From positions 1 to 64,000 of the forward strand of contig NZ_RJUF01000185.1 of NCBI RefSeq assembly GCF_024343775.1: a DNA stretch of 64,000 nucleotides, in the 5' to 3' direction. Made by a program: the position numbers and the translations under genes. This document shows positions 22,435-30,080 of the stretch, in pieces. Below the pieces are notes generated by a model. It saw nothing but the letters and a program-made list of their open reading frames with translations, was not told where the DNA came from and did no database searches. Within the stretch, counting starts at the first letter, position 1; each line of letters opens with the position of its first letter. Source of the DNA: Lacihabitans soyangensis. GTDB taxonomy: Bacteria > Bacteroidota > Bacteroidia > Cytophagales > Spirosomataceae.

Positions 22435-22821
22435 ATGCTGAAAAAGAACGCAAGATTGGAAAGATTTAAGAAAATATTGGTTTTATCGTTACTTTTTGTG
22501 CTAGGAATTGGCACTTTGAGTGGCTTTGCTACCAATTATTTTTCTGATTCAGAAGATTCAAATTCGCCAACTTATAACCAAAACAAAGAGGAACATCATC
22601 TAGATAAATTCATTTTGGCTGTGGCCGAAGTGGAAGAAATAGAGGAAGAAACAGGTGATGAAAAACATGACCTTTCCTATCTAATTCCTCTAGCTCAACA
22701 AAACTTCTTAAATTTCGTAGGTAGGAACGAAGTTCGCACCGTTCGAATTTCTTTTTCTTTATCGCACCGGTACACACGGAAATTATCCCTTGTTTATTTG
22801 TTTAGAAATATTCGAATTTGA
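22435..22821 (+). CDS. Small hypothetical protein at the head of the DAC operon
   Basis: 128 residues with a basic N-terminus and one hydrophobic segment (about 14-32, ILVLSLLFVLGIGTLSGFA). A strongly acidic middle follows (EVEEIEEETGDE), then a basic, Arg-rich C-terminus. It precedes dabA by 80 bp on the same strand. It could be a membrane-anchored accessory protein or a leader. I recognise no family. Confidence 0.55.
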   Translation: MLKKNARLERFKKILVLSLLFVLGIGTLSGFATNYFSDSEDSNSPTYNQNKEEHHLDKFILAVAEVEEIEEETGDEKHDLSYLIPLAQQNFLNFVGRNEVRTVRISFSLSHRYTRKLSLVYLFRNIRI

Positions 22822-22824
22822 GAG

Positions 22825-22860
22825 TAATGTAAAACAGGACCTCATGGCCTGACTACATTA
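22825..22860 (+). promoter_or_regulatory. Intercistronic hairpin before dabA
   Basis: TAATGTA pairs with TACATTA and, inside, CAGG pairs with CCTG, giving a two-part stem. It starts four bases after the stop of the small ORF and ends 41 bp before the dabA ATG. No T-run follows, so a processing, stability or attenuation role is more likely than simple termination. Confidence 0.5.
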
Positions 22861-22901
22861 AACGCTAACTATCTGTTAGACAAACTCTTAAATTTTGATA
22901 T

Positions 22902-25406
22902 ATGAATTCAAACCATCATATGGCTGGATTTGATGAACAACATTTGTTGCATCTATTACAGCATTATTTACCGGCACAAGCCCCATTGAAGGACTTTGTG
23001 CATCACAATACCTTGCATGGGTTTCAGCACTTGTCCTTCCCAGATGCATTGAGAACCGCAAGGACGATTTTCGGTTATAAAACTTCCTTATCTCTTGATG
23101 AATATCGGATTTTTTACTCCGAAGGAAAAATTTCCGAAAGTGCTATTTATCAAACCATTATAAAAGATAAAGGAGAAAACTATCTCGAATTTTGGTTAGA
23201 AAACCTCAAAAACAAGAACTTCGACAACGACACAGAGGCGAGAATAGGGGCTGTTAGAAACCATTGGAAAGAAGTCTATCAAATCGATTTAGACTCTATG
23301 GTTCAGCCGATTTTGTTTCGGCTTTTGTGTTCTTACCTGGACCAAGGCATAGCCATTTGGAGGTTTCCCTTGGAGAAAAAAGGCTTTCTCGAATCTGTAT
23401 ATGAACTCGAGAAAAACGGATTATTCTCGATATTTAAAACCGATAGAATCCGAAAATTATTTCTCTCGAAGGAATTCTCGCTTTCAGGCCTTTTGGAAAT
23501 GCTTGTTGGAGACGAAAGTCTTTACGAACAATATATATTTGACCAACAATTTTCGCATCAAGGATGGTCTGGAATGGTTTCGGTCATAGAGACACTCCCA
23601 GAAACATTGTTGGAAACTAGAAATATCTCTCTTCTAGATCTAATTAAGCTAGAATGTTTCTTAGAACTGGATGCCATAGAATCAAGAATGGGCAAAAAGT
23701 GGAAATCTATAGGTAAAAGTATTATCCATAAACCTATTTCATTGTTTTCAGAAGTCCCTCAAACAGAGTACTTTGAAACTTTAAATCTTTGGCAAAAGGC
23801 ATTTGAGTGGACTTATTACGAACCAGTTTTACATGGTCTGCAGGAAAACAAGAGAGAATACCAGACCCCACAAGCGTTCCAAAAAAGTTTCCAGGCCATG
23901 TTTTGTATCGATGATCGGGAATGCTCATACAGGAGATATCTTGAAGTTTTAGATTCCAAATGCGAAACTTTCGGCACACCTGGTTTTTTTGGTGTTGAGT
24001 TTTTCTTTAAACCCATTGAAGGGAAATTTTATACCAAAGTCTGTCCAGCACCTGTCACTCCCAAGTTTTTGATAAAAGAAGAGGGGAAGGAAAGAAAAAT
24101 GGAAGTAGACGCCCATTTCTCAAAACACAGCCACAATTTCATAAGTGGTTGGCTTATAGCCCAAACGCTTGGATTTTGGTCGGCTTTCAAACTTTTTCTG
24201 AATATTTTCAAGCCTTCCATGGGCCCAATGGTAAGCCATTCGTTCAAACACATGGACAGTGGCTCAAAATTATCCATCGAGCATGTAGGCGAATTTGAAA
24301 ATGACTTACAAGTAGGTTTCAAGATTGAAGAAATGGTGAACAGGGTGGAGAATGTTTTAAAAAGTATTGGTTTGGTGAAGGATTTTGCCCCACTTATTTA
24401 TGTAGTAGGTCATGGAGCGAGCAGTATCAATAATCCTCACTATGCAGCTTATGACTGCGGAGCGTGTTCGGGTCGTGCAGGATCTGTGAACGCTCGTGTT
24501 TTCTCAACCATGGCTAACAAAACAGAGGTTCGAGACCAGTTAGCATTGCGAGGTATTATAATTCCTGACGAAACTCGGTTTGTGGGAGCATTGAGAGATA
24601 CAACACGTGACGAAATCATGTTTTATGACATAGATACGCTTGACCATAATCATCAAACCTTACACAAAAACAACCTTACCAAGTTTGAAGAGGCCTCAAA
24701 AAGGAACTCTAAAGAGAGGTCAAGAAGGTTTGAGTCTATCAATACAGACTTGTCTATTGATGACATTCATAAAAAGATACTTCAACGCTCTGTTTCGCTA
24801 TTTGAGCCGCGTCCTGAGCTCAATCATGCCACCAATGCACTTTGTATTGTCGGAAAACGTGAACTTACAAAAGGTATTTTTCTAGACCGAAGGTCTTTCT
24901 TGAATTCTTATGATGCCAAAATTGACCCAGAGGGAAATCGACTATTGGGTATTTTGAATGCTGCCGTACCGGTTTGTGGTGGGATCAACTTGGAGTATTA
25001 TTTCTCAAGAGTAGATAATCAGAAACTAGGTGCTGGCTCCAAACTACCGCATAATGTGATGGGGCTTTTCGGGGTAGCCAACGGAATTGACGGTGATTTG
25101 CGACCTGGACTTCCCAATCAAATGATAGAAGTTCATGACCCAATTAGACTGTTGATGGTAATAGAGCAAAAGGCTGAAGTAGTGTTGGATGTAATAAAAA
25201 GAAATCCCGCTACCTATCAATGGATAGAAAACGGCTGGGTTTTGATAGCTACCATTGATCCTGTAAACTGTTCAATTTCGATTTTCGAAAATGGTGAAAT
25301 GGTGGAATATACTCCTCAGGATACTAAAATCGAGCAAATTACAGACTTAGGAAGCTTGGTAGAGAGTGGTATGGAAAATTTGGAAATTTATAAATATGAA
25401 GCTTGA
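22902..25406 (+). CDS. dabA: DabA, inorganic-carbon uptake subunit (DUF2309)
   Basis: Cytoplasmic, membrane-associated partner of DabB in the energy-coupled DAC system, thought to hydrate CO2 to bicarbonate in one direction. The 834 residues contain the beta-carbonic-anhydrase-like site: C335 and D337 in FCIDDREC, H504 in VGHGASS, and C519 in YDCGACSG. The spacing matches Halothiobacillus DabA (C351, D353, H524, C539), with the same 2-residue and 15-residue intervals. Its end overlaps or abuts the dabB start, implying translational coupling. Identification is strong. Confidence 0.95.
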   Translation: MNSNHHMAGFDEQHLLHLLQHYLPAQAPLKDFVHHNTLHGFQHLSFPDALRTARTIFGYKTSLSLDEYRIFYSEGKISESAIYQTIIKDKGENYLEFWLENLKNKNFDNDTEARIGAVRNHWKEVYQIDLDSMVQPILFRLLCSYLDQGIAIWRFPLEKKGFLESVYELEKNGLFSIFKTDRIRKLFLSKEFSLSGLLEMLVGDESLYEQYIFDQQFSHQGWSGMVSVIETLPETLLETRNISLLDLIKLECFLELDAIESRMGKKWKSIGKSIIHKPISLFSEVPQTEYFETLNLWQKAFEWTYYEPVLHGLQENKREYQTPQAFQKSFQAMFCIDDRECSYRRYLEVLDSKCETFGTPGFFGVEFFFKPIEGKFYTKVCPAPVTPKFLIKEEGKERKMEVDAHFSKHSHNFISGWLIAQTLGFWSAFKLFLNIFKPSMGPMVSHSFKHMDSGSKLSIEHVGEFENDLQVGFKIEEMVNRVENVLKSIGLVKDFAPLIYVVGHGASSINNPHYAAYDCGACSGRAGSVNARVFSTMANKTEVRDQLALRGIIIPDETRFVGALRDTTRDEIMFYDIDTLDHNHQTLHKNNLTKFEEASKRNSKERSRRFESINTDLSIDDIHKKILQRSVSLFEPRPELNHATNALCIVGKRELTKGIFLDRRSFLNSYDAKIDPEGNRLLGILNAAVPVCGGINLEYYFSRVDNQKLGAGSKLPHNVMGLFGVANGIDGDLRPGLPNQMIEVHDPIRLLMVIEQKAEVVLDVIKRNPATYQWIENGWVLIATIDPVNCSISIFENGEMVEYTPQDTKIEQITDLGSLVESGMENLEIYKYEA

Positions 25407-27276
25407 TATGGAATTAGTATTGCAGATTTTCATTCTAATCCCCCTATTTGGTTTCTTTTTGAGCCTTATCGTTCCAGAGACCAAAGAGGGATTTTTGTCG
25501 TGGATTGCTTTTGTAACTATCGGTATCCAGTTATTTCTAGCCATTGTTTATACTTTCGTTTGGCTTATCAAAGGAAGACCATCTGTTAATTTCAATACAG
25601 GAGATCTTTACCAAACAGAGGGTTATAGCTTCTTCTTGTCCTTTTATTTTGACAAAATCTCTGCCGCCTACTTATTGGTTGGAGGAATATTGGTCTCTTT
25701 GGTAACGAGGTTCAGCCGATACTATTTGCATAGAGAACCCGGCTATAAAAGGTTTTTCAATACGGTTTTGTTCTTTTATACAGGTTATAGCATTACCGTT
25801 TTGTCGGGTAATTTGGAAACGCTATTTGTTGGCTGGGAGATTTTGGGTATTTGTTCATTTCTACTTATTGCCTTTTACAGAAACCGTTATTTACCAGTTA
25901 AAAATGCGGTAAAAGTATTCTCCATTTACAGAATCGGCGACGTGGGTATCTTGTTGGCAATGTGGATGAGCCATCATCTGTGGCATGAAAACATCACCTT
26001 TCAAAAACTGAATAATTTTGAATTGGTGCATGAACATCTTCTGAGTCACTCTTCCACTGGCGTTTTTATAGCCATGATGCTTGTTTTAGCCGCGGCTGTA
26101 AAGTCAGCTCAATTGCCATTTTCGAGTTGGTTGCCCCGTGCCATGGAGGGTCCTACCCCATCAAGTGCCATTTTTTATGGCTCTTTGTCAGTGCATATTG
26201 GGGTGTTTTTGTTGCTTCGTACATTTCACTTTATTGAACAACAAACCTCTGTGAGGATTTTCATAGGCGTAATGGGATTAGTAACAAGTGTGGTAGCTAC
26301 CGGAATTGGAAGGGTACAGTCTTCTATAAAAAGCCAGATTGCTTACGGATCTATTGCTCAAATAGGGCTAATATTCATAGAAGTGGCCTTGGGTTTACAA
26401 AACCTAGCTCTTTTTCACTTTGCAGGAAATGCTTTTTTGCGTACTTATCAACTTTTGGTTTCGCCGTCTGTTGTTACTTACCTTATCAGAGAGCAATTTT
26501 ACAGATACTCACCGGATGATAAATCCATAGAGTCAAAATACCCAACAAAACTTGCTAACTCACTGTATATATTGTGTTTAAAAGAGTTCAATCTCGACAA
26601 TTTTATGTACAGTTACCTATGGAATCCAATGAAAGTACTTGGCAAAAAGATACATTTCTTAAGCCTGAATAAGCTCATTGCTTTCTTTGTGCCTGTGTAT
26701 TTACTGGGAATTGTTTTGTGGTTTTATCAGGCCAACTTTTCTGAAAAAATCATTCATATTCTGCCGATAGTTTTTTCAATTTTCGGTCTTTTGATGGTTT
26801 TAAAAGCCTTTACTGAAAGATTTAGAGCAAGAATGTCCTGGGTTTTGATTTTACTGAATCACGCTTGGGTAGCTCTGGCTATCTCTTTCAACGAGCATTT
26901 TAGCCTGAGCCATGTTTTCTTGTATTTAGGTGGCATTGTGATTATGGGTCTTTTGGGCTATTTTACTTTGCAAAGAATAAAAAACTTGGAGGGAAATATA
27001 GACCTCGACCGCTTTCATGGCCATGTTTATGAGCACCCAAGAATCGCCTTCGCATTTTTTATCGCCTGTTTGGGAGTGAGTGGATTTCCCATCACACCCT
27101 CATTTGTAGGTGAAGATTTGATTTTCTCTCACATTCACGAGGACCAAATTCTGCTGGCACTTCTGACTGCCTTGAGTCTAATAATGGATGGTCTGGCCAT
27201 CATCAGAATATTCGCTCGGGTGTTTTTCGGGCCTCATACCAAAACCTACCACGAGGTAGCTTATCGTTCGTCATAA
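25396..27276 (+). CDS. dabB: DabB, proton/cation-conducting membrane subunit (NuoL/MrpA-like)
   Basis: About 626 residues of mostly transmembrane helices, related to NADH dehydrogenase subunit 5. Antiporter-type features are present: WEILGICSFLLIAFY, KSAQLPFSSWLPRAMEGPTPSSAIFYG and the lysine/histidine residues of the channel. It couples cation flow to DabA. In-frame ATGs lie at 25366, 25396 and 25408; I prefer 25396 or 25408 because translation would then begin within or just past the dabA stop (25404-25406). The length is typical of DabB and shorter than NuoL. Confidence 0.92.
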   Translation: MKLDMELVLQIFILIPLFGFFLSLIVPETKEGFLSWIAFVTIGIQLFLAIVYTFVWLIKGRPSVNFNTGDLYQTEGYSFFLSFYFDKISAAYLLVGGILVSLVTRFSRYYLHREPGYKRFFNTVLFFYTGYSITVLSGNLETLFVGWEILGICSFLLIAFYRNRYLPVKNAVKVFSIYRIGDVGILLAMWMSHHLWHENITFQKLNNFELVHEHLLSHSSTGVFIAMMLVLAAAVKSAQLPFSSWLPRAMEGPTPSSAIFYGSLSVHIGVFLLLRTFHFIEQQTSVRIFIGVMGLVTSVVATGIGRVQSSIKSQIAYGSIAQIGLIFIEVALGLQNLALFHFAGNAFLRTYQLLVSPSVVTYLIREQFYRYSPDDKSIESKYPTKLANSLYILCLKEFNLDNFMYSYLWNPMKVLGKKIHFLSLNKLIAFFVPVYLLGIVLWFYQANFSEKIIHILPIVFSIFGLLMVLKAFTERFRARMSWVLILLNHAWVALAISFNEHFSLSHVFLYLGGIVIMGLLGYFTLQRIKNLEGNIDLDRFHGHVYEHPRIAFAFFIACLGVSGFPITPSFVGEDLIFSHIHEDQILLALLTALSLIMDGLAIIRIFARVFFGPHTKTYHEVAYRSS

Positions 27277-27308
27277 ATAATCGCCGAAAGGCATAAAAAA
27301 TAATTAAA

Positions 27309-28898
27309 ATGAATACAGAAAATAAAAAACTTAAAATTCCTTTAGACGGCTTGGCTGGACTTAAAGAGAACTTCTCAACCGACGCAATATCGGGTTTTAT
27401 CGTATTTTTACTTGCTTTACCGCTCAGTTTGGGTATAGCCAAAGCCTCAGAGTTTCCACCCATTATGGGTTTGGTTTCGGCCATTATAGGTGGTTTGGTG
27501 GTCAGCTTTTTTATGGGTTCAAGATTGACCATCAAAGGTCCTGCAGCTGGTTTGATAGTAATCGTCGCCGGAGCTGTAAATGAGTTTGGAGGTGGAGAAA
27601 CGGGCTGGCATTTGGCTCTAGGAGCTATGGTAGTCTCTGGAGTTATTCAGATATTGTTTGGTGTTTTTAAAATGGGCAAATTGGCGGACTTTTTTCCTCT
27701 TTCGGCCATCCACGGAATGTTAGCAGCCATTGGTATCATCATTATTGCCAAGCAAATACCCATATTGTTGGACATCAATCCTGCATTGCTCAAGGGTAAA
27801 GACCCGCTAGAATTGCTGGCCTCTATTCCTAACTTTGTAATGCACATGGATCCTAAAGCAACGTTGGTGGGTTTGGTGAGTTTCAGTATAATGATGATTT
27901 GGCCGCTTTTGGACAGTCCCATCAAAAAAATACCAGCTCCTCTGATGGTTTTAATGTTTGCTATCCCAGCCGAGCTGATGCTTGATTTCCAAACCACAGA
28001 GCCCGCTTATGCCTTGGTTCATATCGGTAATCTTTTGGAAAACATCAAAATAAATGTTGATTTTGGTGGATTTGCTCAAACGGGAGTTTTTATAAAATAT
28101 GTCATTATGTTTGCCCTAGTGGGTACTTTGGAGTCGCTTTTGACAGTTAAAGCTATTGACATGTTAGACCCTTTTAAGCGAAAATCAAATACCAACAAAG
28201 ACCTGATAGCCGTGGGTATAGGCAACACAATTTCAGCTATTTTGGGAGGTTTACCGATGATTTCAGAAGTGGCAAGGAGTTCGTCAAATGTAAATAACGG
28301 GGCCAAAACTCGTTGGGCCAATTTCTTTCATGGCTTCTTTATTCTGAGCTTTGTATTGTTGGCCTCGCACTTGATAGAGTTGATACCTAATACAGCACTA
28401 GCGGCTATGCTCATAACTGTAGGTATTAAATTAGCCCATCCACGTGAATTTATTCATACTTTCAAAATAGGCAAAGAGCAACTGGCCATTTTTTTGGTTA
28501 CGATTTTCTTTACTTTATTTGAAGACTTATTGGTAGGTATAGCAGCCGGTATGATCTTGAAATTAATCATTCATACTTATCATGGTGCTCCAATTTTGGC
28601 TCTTTTTAAAGCTCCAGTTGTAGTATCTTTTACTGACAATGAATATCTGGTTGAAATAGACAAAGCGGCTGTTTTTTCAAACTTTTTGGGCATTAAAAGC
28701 AAGCTGGAGGCCATTCCACCAGGTTTTAAAGTTATCATTGACCTCAAAAACACCAAACTCGTGGACCACTCCGTGATGGAGAGTCTTCATAATTTTGAGC
28801 ATGATTATACCGCACAGGGCGGCACTGTGTCTATAGTAGGCCATGAAGAACATCAGCCTGCTTCTAATCATGCCCTAGCAGCTCGATTTAAAAAATAA
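27309..28898 (+). CDS. SulP-family anion transporter with STAS domain
   Basis: 529 residues. The SulP membrane domain (about 25-430) opens with TDAISGFIVFLLALPLSLGIAKA and contains GSRLTIKGPAAGLIVI. A C-terminal STAS domain (about 440-525, VIIDLKNTKLVDHSVMESL) has a Ser in the loop that is phosphorylated in related regulators. SulP proteins carry sulfate, bicarbonate or other anions. Placement 32 bp after dabB suggests bicarbonate here, which is inference. Probable third structural gene of the DAC operon. Confidence 0.9.
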   Translation: MNTENKKLKIPLDGLAGLKENFSTDAISGFIVFLLALPLSLGIAKASEFPPIMGLVSAIIGGLVVSFFMGSRLTIKGPAAGLIVIVAGAVNEFGGGETGWHLALGAMVVSGVIQILFGVFKMGKLADFFPLSAIHGMLAAIGIIIIAKQIPILLDINPALLKGKDPLELLASIPNFVMHMDPKATLVGLVSFSIMMIWPLLDSPIKKIPAPLMVLMFAIPAELMLDFQTTEPAYALVHIGNLLENIKINVDFGGFAQTGVFIKYVIMFALVGTLESLLTVKAIDMLDPFKRKSNTNKDLIAVGIGNTISAILGGLPMISEVARSSSNVNNGAKTRWANFFHGFFILSFVLLASHLIELIPNTALAAMLITVGIKLAHPREFIHTFKIGKEQLAIFLVTIFFTLFEDLLVGIAAGMILKLIIHTYHGAPILALFKAPVVVSFTDNEYLVEIDKAAVFSNFLGIKSKLEAIPPGFKVIIDLKNTKLVDHSVMESLHNFEHDYTAQGGTVSIVGHEEHQPASNHALAARFKK

Positions 28899-28974
28899 TT
28901 CTCAAAAAAAACACTAATTTCGCCCTCATATTGAAAAAAGATGAGGTCGGAATTGGTGTGTAATCATAACAAAA

Positions 28975-29730
28975 ATGAAGAAAATAACGGTAATCTTTAC
29001 CGCCCTTCTAGGGCTTGTACTCAGCAATTCTTTTGCCCAAAAAAAAAGCCAAAACAACAATATTTGGCTGCATTATGTTGGCAAAAACAAAATAGCCAAA
29101 AAAACCTTTTTTACATTGGAAGCCACCATGCGATATGCCAATGGCTTTTCCGAAAAACAGCAATACTTTATAAGACCATCAATTGAATATCAAACAAATA
29201 AGCATCTGGCTTGGAGTGTCGGCTTTACTCACTACAACACTTTTGTTTATGGCAATCCTGCTCTAAATAAAAGGCCCATTCCTGAAAATCACATATGGAT
29301 TCAGGCAAATTTTACACACCAAATAGGAGATTTAAGAATTACGAATCGCCTACGTGATGAAAATCGCTGGGTGGGATTGGCAACAACAAATTCTACCACG
29401 GGTGAATTAGAAATCACTGATTACGCTTATCGTAATAGACTAAGGTACATGCCTCTTCTTACCTACCCAATCGTTAAAAAAGACAAAAAAACGCTCTTGA
29501 GTGCATTTGTAGGTGATGAGGCCTTTATAAATATTGGTAAAAAAGCCGGAGCTACTTTGTTCAATCAAAATAGAATTATTGCCGGTTTGGGGTACACATT
29601 ATCCAAGAGTAGTCAGGTACAGCTGAGTTTTATCCAGCAGCAAATCTGGAATTTTACGGATACCATAGAAGAAAGTAATCCTACCTTGCGTATTTCTTAC
29701 CTTTCCAATCTGGACTTTAGTAAACATTGA
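28975..29730 (+). CDS. DUF2490 outer-membrane beta-barrel protein
   Basis: 251 residues with a signal peptide (cleavage near NSFAQ). The mature part consists of alternating amphipathic strands (for example YFIRPSIEYQTN, LAWSVGFTHYNTF, LRYMPLLTYPI, VQLSFIQQQIWNF). DUF2490 proteins are predicted outer-membrane barrels. It lies 76 bp after the SulP gene, same strand, and is likely the last gene of the operon, possibly passing anions or small solutes across the outer membrane. Confidence 0.82.
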   Translation: MKKITVIFTALLGLVLSNSFAQKKSQNNNIWLHYVGKNKIAKKTFFTLEATMRYANGFSEKQQYFIRPSIEYQTNKHLAWSVGFTHYNTFVYGNPALNKRPIPENHIWIQANFTHQIGDLRITNRLRDENRWVGLATTNSTTGELEITDYAYRNRLRYMPLLTYPIVKKDKKTLLSAFVGDEAFINIGKKAGATLFNQNRIIAGLGYTLSKSSQVQLSFIQQQIWNFTDTIEESNPTLRISYLSNLDFSKH

Positions 29731-29739
29731 ATTTAAATT

Positions 29740-29770
29740 TTGAAGACCAGCGAAATTGGTTAGTCTTCAA
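29740..29770 (+). terminator. Stem-loop after the DAC operon
   Basis: TTGAAGAC pairs with GTCTTCAA and CCA pairs with TGG inside. It starts 10 bp after the DUF2490 stop but lacks a long T-run, so it may be a weak terminator or 3'-end protector. Confidence 0.5.
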
Positions 29771-29784
29771 TTCAAAAGATAAAA

Positions 29785-29853
29785 ACCTCTAAAACTCTCT
29801 TATTTAATCTTAGAAAGTTCTCTAATTTAAATATAAGCATGAGTTTTAGAGGT
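29785..29853. repeat. 69-bp near-palindromic hairpin element
   Basis: Perfect 13-bp terminal inverted repeats (ACCTCTAAAACTC / GAGTTTTAGAGGT) enclose 43 bp that also folds, with TTAGA/TCTAA and CTTATTTAA/TTAAATATAAG pairings. The whole unit can form one long hairpin. The rest of the gap (29854-30080) shows nothing recognisable. Confidence 0.65.
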
Positions 29854-30080
29854 AATTTTAGCTAATTTTAAATTCGTCTGATTTTTAAAGAACTTAGAAT
29901 CATTTTTCAAATCGATAATTCTTCCCCGCACCTTGAGAATAATATTTTAACCTACCCAAGCCTAAAAATGAATGTCTTGGCTTTAGTAGAATATCTTAGT
30001 CCGAATTCTTTTAAAGTACAATTAGGTGTAGTACTTACTAGACCTTGATTGCTTAATTAAACTTTACTGATCAGCGTGCT

